Source of the DNA: Schaedlerella glycyrrhizinilytica_A
GTDB taxonomy: Bacteria > Bacillota > Clostridia > Lachnospirales > Lachnospiraceae
DNA length: 64,000 nt
Assembly (NCBI RefSeq): GCF_042852765.1
Contig: NZ_AP031414.1
Reading direction: 5' to 3' (one strand)
Made by a program: the position numbers and the translations under genes. Position 1 is the first letter of the stretch. Each line of letters begins with the position of its first letter. A model generated the notes under the pieces. It did not search any database. It worked only from the letters and a program-made list of their open reading frames with translations, and was not told the origin of the DNA. This document shows, piece by piece, positions 1 to 8,451 of the stretch.

Positions 1-4
1 TGGG

Positions 5-33
5 GACGGCGCATCTTGCCGTTTCTTTTTTCG
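5..33 (+). terminator. Terminator of an upstream gene
   Basis: A short GC stem (ACGGC / GCCGT) is followed by TTCTTTTTT. It probably ends a gene lying left of the window. The stem is only 5-6 bp, so the call is tentative. Confidence 0.45.
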
Positions 34-98
34 TTTATCAAATGAGACGGAACGATGTGTTTTCCGTATTACTTTAACCATAAAGGAGGAAGAAAGCA

Positions 99-983
99 AT
101 GGCAATTTTTAAAGGCGCGGGTGTCGCGATTGTAACACCAATGAAAGAAAATTTGGAAGTAAACTATGATAAATTAGATGAGATTCTGGAAGAACAGATT
201 GCGGGAAAGACAGATTCTATCATTATTTGCGGAACGACAGGAGAATCCGCAACGATGTCTGAGCAAGAGCATCTCGATGTGATCAAATTTGCGATCGAGA
301 GGGTAAATCATCGTATTCCGGTTATTGCAGGAACCGGATCTAATTGTACGGCTACTGCGGTACAGCTTTCAAAAGAAGCAGCAGAAGCAGGTGCGGAAGG
401 AATTTTACTGGTGACGCCATACTACAACAAAGCGACTCAGAAAGGGTTAGAAGCTCATTACACAAAGATTGCAGAAGCCGCAAAGATTCCGGCGATCTTA
501 TATAATGTTCCAAGTCGGACCGGATGTGCGATCGCACCGGAGACAGTTGCAAGACTGGTAAAAAATGTCGAATATATCGTAGGTATAAAAGAAGCCTCAG
601 GCGATATCGGAAATGTGGCAAAAATTATGCATTTATGTGACGGGAACATAGATCTGTATTCCGGAAATGACGATCAGGTTGTACCGCTTCTTTCTCTGGG
701 CGGACTCGGTGTGATCTCGGTGTTGTCTAATGTAGCGCCGACTTATGTACATGATATGGTTTACGAATATCTGGAAGGAGACAGAGCGAAGAGCTGCAAG
801 ATGCAGCTGGATGCGATTCCGCTTTGCAGCGCACTGTTCTGTGAAGTAAATCCGATTCCGGTGAAGGCAGCTATGAATTTGATGGGAAAAGAAGTAGGAC
901 CGCTTCGCGCACCATTGACAGAGATTGAACCGCAGCATGAGGAGATACTGAAAAAAGCAATGAAAGAATTTGGGATTCTTTAA
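99..983 (+). CDS. dapA: 4-hydroxy-tetrahydrodipicolinate synthase
   Basis: The 294-aa product is a full-length DapA. It is a cytoplasmic TIM-barrel aldolase that condenses pyruvate with aspartate semialdehyde, the first committed step of lysine and diaminopimelate synthesis. The GTTGES motif lies near residues 45-50. The Schiff-base lysine is K164 in the VGIKEASGD context, and a LLVTPYYNK motif holds the catalytic tyrosine. The start ATG follows AAAGGAGGA. It is followed by a strong hairpin terminator and a convergent gene, so it looks monocistronic here. N-acetylneuraminate lyase belongs to the same superfamily, but the GTTGES and YYN motifs favour DapA. Confidence 0.95.
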   Translation: MAIFKGAGVAIVTPMKENLEVNYDKLDEILEEQIAGKTDSIIICGTTGESATMSEQEHLDVIKFAIERVNHRIPVIAGTGSNCTATAVQLSKEAAEAGAEGILLVTPYYNKATQKGLEAHYTKIAEAAKIPAILYNVPSRTGCAIAPETVARLVKNVEYIVGIKEASGDIGNVAKIMHLCDGNIDLYSGNDDQVVPLLSLGGLGVISVLSNVAPTYVHDMVYEYLEGDRAKSCKMQLDAIPLCSALFCEVNPIPVKAAMNLMGKEVGPLRAPLTEIEPQHEEILKKAMKEFGIL

Positions 984-1029
984 ATGAAAAAAGTGATTTT
1001 AAATTTAGAAAGCAATTTCAAATTTACAT

Positions 1030-1094
1030 AAAAAAAATAGGAAAACCTTTCCATTCAAGCATTAAGTTGAGTGGAAAGGTCTTTCCTATTTTTT
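1030..1094. terminator. Bidirectional terminator between dapA and the protease gene
   Basis: An A-rich arm, a long stem (AATAGGAAA.ACCTTTCCA paired with TGGAAAGGTCTTTCCTATT) and a T7 tract are seen on both strands. It serves the convergent dapA (+) and protease gene (-). Confidence 0.85.
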
Positions 1095-1099
1095 TGCAT

Positions 1100-3412
1100 T
1101 TAGAGCATATTCTTTTTGGAACGATAGATAGACATACTTATCAGTCCGGAGGAGAGGAGGGTTAAAAATAAAAGTTTCATGGGAGCAGTATCTCCTGTTT
1201 CTACTGCCTTTTCAGAAACTTTTTCAGAAGCGGACTGAGATGTTGCGGCGAGTGCTTCCGAAGAGGGCAGCTGAGGGGTGAATGCTTCCGGGGATGGCAA
1301 CTCTTCATCAGATGTACCGTCACCGGAGGTTTCGTCATCGGGAGTAGTTCCATCCGGGACATTTGGATTGGGTTTCTCCGAATCAGGAGAATCATTTTCC
1401 GGAACATCCGGGGCGGGAGAATCATTTTCCGGAACATCCGGATCAGGAATATCGGTCTCCGGTTCTTCGGGATACGCGCCATAGGGATGTCCGCAAATGT
1501 CACAAACAGCTCGATCCGGGAAAATAGCGGAGCCTCCGGTACAATTCCCTTCGTGGAGATGCTGTCCGCATCCATTTAGACATTCTTGATAATGTTTGTC
1601 ATGGTCCTGAATCCATGCTCCGGGCTGATGACCGGTAGCGGAAAGCACTAAATCCTGGAAGGTAACTTCCTTCATAATTCCGTTTTCGTTAATAAACAGT
1701 TTTCCGTCTTTGTCTTTGTAGTGAGCCTTGATCCCATCTGTTTCACAAGTCGGTGCAAGAAAATCGACGGAAATATAATTGTCTCCGGTTAATTGGACAG
1801 TGATATTCTCACTGTGATCTACCATATTCGTATCGCCGCGAAACGCAGCGGTTAAAGTACAAGCGCCGGGAGATAGGATTCCGCTGGCTGTCTGGTAAGT
1901 CAATGTGTAAGTGCCGGAAGTATCTGCATTTACAAAAGCAGAAAGTTGATGATCACCGAAAAATAAAGCCATTTGTCCGTTTGTAGGAGAAAGCAGAACT
2001 TTCGGATTTTCTGCGGCGTCTGGAGAAAGACCGGTTGCTTTTGGGGTTACCGTGATTGTTATGATGTCTCCATATGCAAAGTTGGTTGTTTCCGTTCCGT
2101 CACAAAAGGATTTCAGCCCGCCGTCAAATATCGTTTGAGAAGGCTGGATGGTGAAAGTTTTTTCTGCATCTGCAGAAAGGGCATAGCGTCCGGAATCTTT
2201 TCCGCTCAAGGAAGCGGTCGCGGTATAGGTTCCGACAAGACTGGCTTCCCCTTTGACAGTGAGCGTGACATCATCGCCGGGGCGGATATTGGATGCAGAC
2301 AGTTCCGGTTTTTTTGAAGTTCCGTCGTATATAAAATTCGTTTCGCCCCAAAGCAGATTTAACTCGGTTGGTTGAGGACTTAAGAATTGTTTCCATGCAG
2401 TCTCTCCGGTTGAAAGAACGGTGATACAAGAAACTAAACTTCCGTTTACGTTTCCGGTCGTATCCGTAGTTACGCGAGCATGACCATTTTTGTTAAGGAC
2501 GCTGTAACGCTGCATTCCATTTGCTTTATCGTCATCAGAATCTGAAAAATAAACGCCGGTAAGATGACCGTCTTTATTGTATTCGACGCCCCAGACTGTG
2601 ACAACATGGGCGCTTTTTCCCGTATCATAAGTTAACGAGATCAGATCCCCTCTGGTTATATAATGCTTTAAATCAGTGGAAAGGCTGCTATATCCACGGT
2701 CGTACTGATGTCGATTTGTTAAAATCTCTGTTCTAAATACATTATAAAAGAAACCGCCGTTTGAGTCGGGACCTTTTTGAATCAAATCCGATCCGTCAAA
2801 ATCGGGATCATTAGTTCCGCCGGTCTCTTTCGGATAATATCCATTGATAAATTGATCTTCCAGAAGATCCGGCCAATAACCTTCTTTCCGGTTGGCATAT
2901 TGTCGTAAAAAAATATTGTAAATAGAACGTTCCTCTTGCGAGGTGACGGGGGTCAGAAATTTACGAATCTCATCTGCCCGCGGTGCATCTGGGTGCAAAG
3001 TTAGATATTCTTTGATATTGTCTGTATTTTGAGCAATCCACCAATGGAGCATATTGGTGGCAACTGCGGCAAAACAAAGATTGGCATCTTGCGCCTGTGT
3101 GTCAGTCTTGTTAATATCATACCATCCGTTGCCGGCTTTGTATGGCGCGATATATTCCACATAGTGTGCATTCCCTGTTTTGTGCTCCGTTTTCTTAAAG
3201 TCGCTGTCATCACCGCCCATTTTCGGAGGTGTGATTCCATCTGCCCAGAAAATCGTACGGAGTTCATTAGTTTCTTCGTTTCTATATTCGGCAGTACTTC
3301 CGGCTTTGGTTTCCTCCTGTGCTGTTACGGTAAGAGTGGGAAAAAGCGTGTTTCCGAACAGGAGAGCGCCAAGCATACAGGAAAGAAGAGAAAAATAGTT
3401 CTTTCGTTTCAT
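1100..3412 (-). CDS. IdeS/Mac-like (C66) surface cysteine protease, copy 1
   Basis: The 770-aa product starts with a signal peptide (residues 1-31) and a Mac/IdeS peptidase domain (about 52-345). The IdeS catalytic residues are recognisable: Lys102 in GWYDINK, Cys113 in NLCFAAVATNMLHWW, His269 in SAHVV, and Asp291/Asp293 in FSDSDDD. The His-to-Asp spacing of 22 equals that of streptococcal IdeS. MBG/Ig-like modules follow (about 350-560), then a Cys-rich module with two CxxC-type pairs (about 600-680) and a Pro/Glu-rich wall spacer. It ends with a TGD motif, a hydrophobic segment and a KK tail, as in Lachnospiraceae sortase substrates. The start at 3412 follows AAAGGA; an upstream in-frame ATG at 3448 lacks a good site. 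IdeS cleaves immunoglobulin G at the hinge, but the substrate here is unknown. A close paralogue lies at 8452-10764. Confidence 0.85.
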   Translation of the reverse strand: MKRKNYFSLLSCMLGALLFGNTLFPTLTVTAQEETKAGSTAEYRNEETNELRTIFWADGITPPKMGGDDSDFKKTEHKTGNAHYVEYIAPYKAGNGWYDINKTDTQAQDANLCFAAVATNMLHWWIAQNTDNIKEYLTLHPDAPRADEIRKFLTPVTSQEERSIYNIFLRQYANRKEGYWPDLLEDQFINGYYPKETGGTNDPDFDGSDLIQKGPDSNGGFFYNVFRTEILTNRHQYDRGYSSLSTDLKHYITRGDLISLTYDTGKSAHVVTVWGVEYNKDGHLTGVYFSDSDDDKANGMQRYSVLNKNGHARVTTDTTGNVNGSLVSCITVLSTGETAWKQFLSPQPTELNLLWGETNFIYDGTSKKPELSASNIRPGDDVTLTVKGEASLVGTYTATASLSGKDSGRYALSADAEKTFTIQPSQTIFDGGLKSFCDGTETTNFAYGDIITITVTPKATGLSPDAAENPKVLLSPTNGQMALFFGDHQLSAFVNADTSGTYTLTYQTASGILSPGACTLTAAFRGDTNMVDHSENITVQLTGDNYISVDFLAPTCETDGIKAHYKDKDGKLFINENGIMKEVTFQDLVLSATGHQPGAWIQDHDKHYQECLNGCGQHLHEGNCTGGSAIFPDRAVCDICGHPYGAYPEEPETDIPDPDVPENDSPAPDVPENDSPDSEKPNPNVPDGTTPDDETSGDGTSDEELPSPEAFTPQLPSSEALAATSQSASEKVSEKAVETGDTAPMKLLFLTLLSSGLISMSIYRSKKNML

Positions 3413-3446
3413 AGAGTTTTCCTTTCGTACATCATTTTGTCGATTC

Positions 3447-3475
3447 ATTTTAGCATATAATAAGAATGAAGTAAA
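3447..3475 (-). promoter_or_regulatory. Promoter of protease copy 1
   Basis: On the minus strand, -35 TTTACT is separated by 17 nt from -10 TAAAAT. The stretch ACATTTACTTCA around the -35 is shared with the promoter of the second protease gene. Confidence 0.65.
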
Positions 3476-3633
3476 TGTAAGAAGTTTTAAGTATTGGAAA
3501 GTATCAGAAATAATTACAGATACTCACAATCATATCAGATAGAAATAATTAGAAAAGTTTTGAGGTTTCGTTTTCTTAAAAAAGATGTTAATATGAAAGA
3601 AGCTTGCTTAGATCATGAAAAACGGAGTTTGAT

Positions 3634-4605
3634 ATGAAGAAGAATTATGAAGAACTAAAACGATTTCTTCAAAGCGAAGAACAGGTATTAAAAGAGCAAA
3701 AGTATTATCATGTATCGAAAATGCAGATGGATGATGAACAGATCATCACATCGTACCCGAATCAAGAAGTATGTCAGGAACGGTTTGTGATTCGTCAGAA
3801 GTACAAAAACATATTGATCCCTAAGCATAGACACGAATATATCGAGTTGTCGTTTATGTTGGAAGGGGAACTTTCCATGCAGATAGAAGGAAAAGAAATC
3901 CGCATGAGATCAGGGGATCTTTGTCTGATGGATCGAAATGTCAGCCATTGGTCCGAGATGGCAAAAGACGGAATGTGGATGTTCAATATACTGATGACCG
4001 CGGATTTTTTTGATACGATTTTTATGTATCTGTTTTCAGAAGATACCTATATTTCGAACTATATTATCAACAGTTTATACTCACAGAGTAAAAAGAAAAA
4101 TTATATTTTTTATCATCTTCCGGAAGACAGTTTTGAAGAGCGGATAATGGAACAGATCATTTGTGAGTATTTTATGGAAGAACAAAAAAATATGGGGAAA
4201 ATTACTGCCTGCCTGATACTTTTGTTTACGGAGATTTCCAGGGCGGTAGGTAAAGCAGATGAGAAAACGATCAAACAAAACAACTCGAAGATACAAAGTG
4301 AAGTAATTGAATATTTAAAAAAACATTATAGAGATGCGACACTAAATTCTGTCGCAAAGGAATTATGTTTCCATCCTAATTATTTGAGTTCCTTGTTAAA
4401 AGCAGAAACGAACAAAGGATTTAAGGATCTGTTGTTTGATATTCGAATGACAGAAGCGGCAAATTTATTATGCAGGACCGATATGAAGATAGATGAGATT
4501 GCTGCTGAGATCGGATATGCAAATGAAGGATATTTTTATAAGTGTTTTAAACAACGTTATGGGGAGTCACCTTATAATTATAGAAAAAAACATCGAAGTT
4601 CTTAA
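3634..4605 (+). CDS. AraC-family transcriptional regulator
   Basis: The 323-aa cytoplasmic regulator has an N-terminal cupin-type sensor domain with HRHEYIELSFMLEGE (about residues 67-82) and a C-terminal double helix-turn-helix AraC domain (about 225-320, ending FKQRYGESPYNYRK). It lies just upstream of, and codirectional with, a GPH symporter and a GH2 glycosidase. By family precedent it would activate those genes in response to a sugar. The start ATG is preceded by GGAG. It is divergent from protease copy 1, so it might also influence that gene; this is inference. Confidence 0.9.
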   Translation: MKKNYEELKRFLQSEEQVLKEQKYYHVSKMQMDDEQIITSYPNQEVCQERFVIRQKYKNILIPKHRHEYIELSFMLEGELSMQIEGKEIRMRSGDLCLMDRNVSHWSEMAKDGMWMFNILMTADFFDTIFMYLFSEDTYISNYIINSLYSQSKKKNYIFYHLPEDSFEERIMEQIICEYFMEEQKNMGKITACLILLFTEISRAVGKADEKTIKQNNSKIQSEVIEYLKKHYRDATLNSVAKELCFHPNYLSSLLKAETNKGFKDLLFDIRMTEAANLLCRTDMKIDEIAAEIGYANEGYFYKCFKQRYGESPYNYRKKHRSS

Positions 4606-4695
4606 TAAAGGACAGGAAAACCTTTAGTTTATATATGAAAAGATTGTTAAAAAAAAGATATAATCCTTTCAAATAAAATGTATTTGGAGGATGAA

Positions 4696-6093
4696 ATGAG
4701 TACAAAAGCAAAAGAATCAAAAATGGAAGCAGTACGCGTTGTCATGACACCGCTTGGATCTGCTGCATCAAACGTATTCAATATGTTGAATATGTCGTTT
4801 TTCCTTGTGTTTAGTACAGAAGCACTTGGATTAAATATTGCAGTGATGGGAATTGTAATGACTGTGATGAGAATTTTCGATGGGATCACAGATCCGGTCA
4901 TTGGTTCGATCATCGACAGGACAGAAACACGATTCGGTAAGTTCAGACCGTTCCTGGTGATCGGATCATTCATCATGCTAGCGGCAAGTTTTATGATTTA
5001 TCTGTTTTCATTTGATATACCACAGACATATCGTATGGTATGGGTAGTTTTGTGGTATGCAGTATGGGTAATCGGGTATACTTTTATGACTACTGTAAAT
5101 AAATGTGTACTGTCGATCGTAACAAAAAATCCTAAATATCGTCCACTTTCCGGTGTTGCGGGTGGATGCTATTCTACTATCCTTGGATTTATCATGACAA
5201 CTGCAATTATTCCGATTTTACAGAAAAACGGTGGGTTGGGATCTCAAAAAGGCTGGATGTTGATCATTGTCAGTGCATTTATCTTGCATGCAATCTTATT
5301 GATTGGCTGTCTGTTCGCAATTTCTGCTTCGGATAAACCAGAGTTTTACAGACAGGATCCAGACAAAAAAGAAGAGAAGATTTCAATTCGAGACAGTATT
5401 AATGTACTTCGACTGAATCAGCCACTTCGTATGTTGATTTTAGCTGCATCGACAGACAAGATTGCTGCAACAATCCAGACTGCAGTTATGACTTATTTTT
5501 ATATTTACGCTGTTCAGAATCTTGATCTGCAGCCTATCGTAGGTGGTATATCGACACCGATGTCATTAGTGGGAGCATTTGTAGCAGGATCCGTAGCTGT
5601 AAAATTCGGATGTAAGAAAGCTTCTCTGATCGGAGCTGTGGCGAATCTGACATTAGAAGCGATTTTGATCATTTTCCGTCCGTTTGGAGAAAAAACGATT
5701 TTCGTATTTATTATTTTGATGGCTGCCAACATGTTGTTTAGAAGATTTTCAGCGCAGAATGTAGATCCGATGATCGCAGAGATTATTGATTATCATAAGT
5801 TAAAAACAGGTAAGTTCATGCCGGGATTTATCGGTGCAACTTTTTCTCTTGTGGATAAAGTGATCAGTGCGTTCGGATCGTCTATCGTAGGTATCATCAT
5901 GGGACTGGCAGGATATAGTGCGGGAGCAGAACCGACTATGGCATTGTATATCGCTACGATCGGAATGTATCTTGGAGCTCCATTGCTTGGAGACCTTGCG
6001 AGTGTGATCGCATTGAAACGATATCATATTACGGCAGAAGAATATAAGCAAATGTATGGAGATAAGGCGATTTTGAGTAAAAAAGAGGCTTAA
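4696..6093 (+). CDS. GPH-family sugar:cation symporter
   Basis: The 465-aa integral membrane protein of about 12 hydrophobic segments belongs to the glycoside-pentoside-hexuronide (MelB-like) transporters of the major facilitator superfamily. The family signature DGITDPVIGSIIDR and the loop motif RFGKFRPF are visible. The start at 4696 is chosen because TTGGAGG ends 5 nt upstream; an in-frame ATG at 4678 has no site. A TATAAT hexamer at 4659-4664 may be the -10 of its promoter. Together with the GH2 enzyme that starts 20 bp downstream, it probably imports the glycoside that the enzyme then cleaves in the cytoplasm. The substrate cannot be told from sequence. Confidence 0.88.
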   Translation: MSTKAKESKMEAVRVVMTPLGSAASNVFNMLNMSFFLVFSTEALGLNIAVMGIVMTVMRIFDGITDPVIGSIIDRTETRFGKFRPFLVIGSFIMLAASFMIYLFSFDIPQTYRMVWVVLWYAVWVIGYTFMTTVNKCVLSIVTKNPKYRPLSGVAGGCYSTILGFIMTTAIIPILQKNGGLGSQKGWMLIIVSAFILHAILLIGCLFAISASDKPEFYRQDPDKKEEKISIRDSINVLRLNQPLRMLILAASTDKIAATIQTAVMTYFYIYAVQNLDLQPIVGGISTPMSLVGAFVAGSVAVKFGCKKASLIGAVANLTLEAILIIFRPFGEKTIFVFIILMAANMLFRRFSAQNVDPMIAEIIDYHKLKTGKFMPGFIGATFSLVDKVISAFGSSIVGIIMGLAGYSAGAEPTMALYIATIGMYLGAPLLGDLASVIALKRYHITAEEYKQMYGDKAILSKKEA

Positions 6094-6113
6094 AAAATAA
6101 GAGGTAAAATAGT

Positions 6114-8363
6114 TTGGAAGAAATGTTGATAAACGACGGATGGAGTTTTCATAAAGAAAACGAAGCGGAAGAAAATATATCGATTCCGCATACATACAAC
6201 TCGGCAGATGGGCAGTCAGGAACGTCTATGTGGCGTGGAAAAGGATATTACAAGAGAGAACTTGTTTTTCGGGAAGAGGATCGAGAGAAAACAATCTATC
6301 TTGAAATAGGTGCGGCTGCGATGCGTAGTACAGTGTACATAAATGGAAAGAACATTTATGAGAATACATGTCCATATGCAATGTATAGAGTTGCATTGAA
6401 CGAGCATATAACAGAGGGAATAAATTTGTTGGAGCTTGTAGTAGACAATACTGCAACAGATGCGATTTATCCCCAAATGGCAGACTTCTCATTTTATGGA
6501 GGAATTTATCGAGATGTGAAACTGGTATATGCACCGAAAGTACATTTCGATTATCTGGATGGAAGCAGAAGCGGTGTTCAGGTAAGAACGAAAAAGTTGG
6601 ATGAAGGAAAATGGGAAGTTAAGGCAGAAGGATGCGTGATAAATGAGGGAAGTATGTGTGCCGGACAGGTAAAAATTTCGCTTGCAGATAAAGAAAATAT
6701 CGTATCTGAAAAAACGATCCAATTCAGTTTCGCTGAAAAAACTCCATTTTCTGTTCAGCAGGAAATCAGTGATCCACATTTATGGATGGGAACAGAAGAT
6801 CCGTATTTATATCAAGTTCGTATTGAAATTAGTACGGAAGAAGGTTGTATGGAAGAACGTGAAATTCAAACCGGATTCCGGGAAATTGAGATAGATCCGG
6901 AGCGGGGAATGTTTTTGAATGGGAAACATATCAAACTTCATGGTGTTGCACGCCATCAGGATTTTGGCGGTGTGGGAAATGCGGTTTCAAGAGAACAGAT
7001 GGAAGAGGATATGGCGCTTATCAAAGAACTGGGCGCAAATTCAGTTCGTCTGTCCCATTATCAGCATGACGATTATTTTTACAGACGTTGTGATGAAGAG
7101 GGGATTCTTGTATGGGCAGAAGTACCGTTTATCAGTATTTTGTCCGATAATAAAAAAGCGGATGAAAATATCCGGGAGCAGATGCGGCGGCTGATTCTGC
7201 AATGTGGCAATCATACTTCGATTTATTGTTGGGGTGTGCAAAATGAAATTACCATTGCCGGAGAGAATACAGAAATTCATGCAAATGTTGAGTCGATGGC
7301 AGCATATACAAAAGAACTTGACGCAGATCGGTATACGGCAGAGGCAAATATATATTCCGTAGCAAATGAAAGTGCGCTAAACCGGATGACGGAGTTGGTT
7401 GGTTACAACTTATATTATGGCTGGTATTATGATGAGATTACAGGATTACAGAAACGTTTAGATGAATTTCATGCGGCATGTCCGGATATTCCGCTACTTG
7501 TAACAGAGTATGGCGTAGATACAAATCCACAGTATCATTCTTATCAGCCAAAGACGAAAGACTATTCAGAAGAGTTCCAGCTTTTATTTTCGGATAATGC
7601 ATTAAAAGCATTTGAAGAACGGGAGTATTTCATCGGAAGTTATGTATGGAATTTATGCGATTTTGGAAGTGCATCCCGAGATGAAGGCGGAAAGCAGGGG
7701 CAAAACCAAAAAGGATTGGTTACAATCGACAGAAAGATAAAAAAAGATGCATATTATCTTTACAAAGCATATTGGTCAAAAGAGTGTTTTGTAAAATTAG
7801 CTGGCAGCAGGTTTTTGAATCGGCATCTGGAAGAGAATACGATTACAGTATTATCGAATCTGAATAGACTTATTTTATATGTGAACGGACAAAAGATTGC
7901 GGAAACAGATAATGTAGATCCAATGACTCAATTTTCCGTACAACTTCAAATGGGAAAAAATGAGATCACAGTAAAGGGATTTGATAAGGAAAATCGAGAA
8001 TATGCAGATGCGCAGATTCTGTATCGAGTTGAAAATCCAGAGAAAAGTTATGAATACGTGCCGAAAGAGCAAGGTAAAAACGTGATCAACTGGTTTGAAA
8101 AATTTGATTTGGAAAGTGCAGATAAGGAAGAAATCGTAATAGATTCCAATTTTTATTCCAGTGGAGATAAACTGGGAGATATTATGAAGAATCCGGATGG
8201 TGAAAAAATTGTTCTGAAATATTTTGGGGAAATGAAAGATCATCCGAAGTTCGGGATGATGAAAGTTATGACTTTGGATGCAATGGGAAAACTCAAAAAT
8301 TTAGGAATCCCAAAAGAATTGATTCTTGTGATCAACAAAGAATTGCAGAAGATAAAAAAATAA
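6114..8363 (+). CDS. Glycoside hydrolase family 2 (beta-galactosidase-like)
   Basis: The 749-aa enzyme has no signal peptide, so it should be cytoplasmic. It has a GH2 jelly-roll domain (about 1-155), an Ig-like domain (about 170-265), a catalytic TIM barrel (about 270-560) and C-terminal beta domains. The acid/base is E378 in VQNEI and the nucleophile is E465 in LLVTEYGVD. The NE and TEYG motifs are GH2 hallmarks; beta-galactosidase is the nearest guess and beta-glucuronidase is the alternative. It starts at TTG 6114, set by GAGG 9 nt upstream; ATG 6123 is the alternative. The last 70 residues, rich in Lys, Glu and Met, match no domain I recognise. It forms an operon with the symporter. Confidence 0.87.
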   Translation: MEEMLINDGWSFHKENEAEENISIPHTYNSADGQSGTSMWRGKGYYKRELVFREEDREKTIYLEIGAAAMRSTVYINGKNIYENTCPYAMYRVALNEHITEGINLLELVVDNTATDAIYPQMADFSFYGGIYRDVKLVYAPKVHFDYLDGSRSGVQVRTKKLDEGKWEVKAEGCVINEGSMCAGQVKISLADKENIVSEKTIQFSFAEKTPFSVQQEISDPHLWMGTEDPYLYQVRIEISTEEGCMEEREIQTGFREIEIDPERGMFLNGKHIKLHGVARHQDFGGVGNAVSREQMEEDMALIKELGANSVRLSHYQHDDYFYRRCDEEGILVWAEVPFISILSDNKKADENIREQMRRLILQCGNHTSIYCWGVQNEITIAGENTEIHANVESMAAYTKELDADRYTAEANIYSVANESALNRMTELVGYNLYYGWYYDEITGLQKRLDEFHAACPDIPLLVTEYGVDTNPQYHSYQPKTKDYSEEFQLLFSDNALKAFEEREYFIGSYVWNLCDFGSASRDEGGKQGQNQKGLVTIDRKIKKDAYYLYKAYWSKECFVKLAGSRFLNRHLEENTITVLSNLNRLILYVNGQKIAETDNVDPMTQFSVQLQMGKNEITVKGFDKENREYADAQILYRVENPEKSYEYVPKEQGKNVINWFEKFDLESADKEEIVIDSNFYSSGDKLGDIMKNPDGEKIVLKYFGEMKDHPKFGMMKVMTLDAMGKLKNLGIPKELILVINKELQKIKK

Positions 8364-8384
8364 AAAGACAATTTCAAAAAAGAT

Positions 8385-8448
8385 AAAAAACACCTCTCAT
8401 AGAATCTTAGATGTGAAAACATCCGGTTTCTATGAGAGGTGTTTTTTT
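8385..8448. terminator. Bidirectional terminator after the GH2 gene
   Basis: A nearly perfect 20-bp stem (AAAAAACACCTCTCATAGAA and its complement ending in T7) carries a small nested hairpin in its loop. It separates the convergent GH2 gene and protease copy 2. Confidence 0.9.
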
Positions 8449-8451
8449 GAA

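Noticed and set aside
1278..1484. Plus-strand reading frame rich in Ser and Gly
   Set aside because: It is the antisense of the Pro/Glu-rich wall spacer of the protease gene and has no ribosome site.
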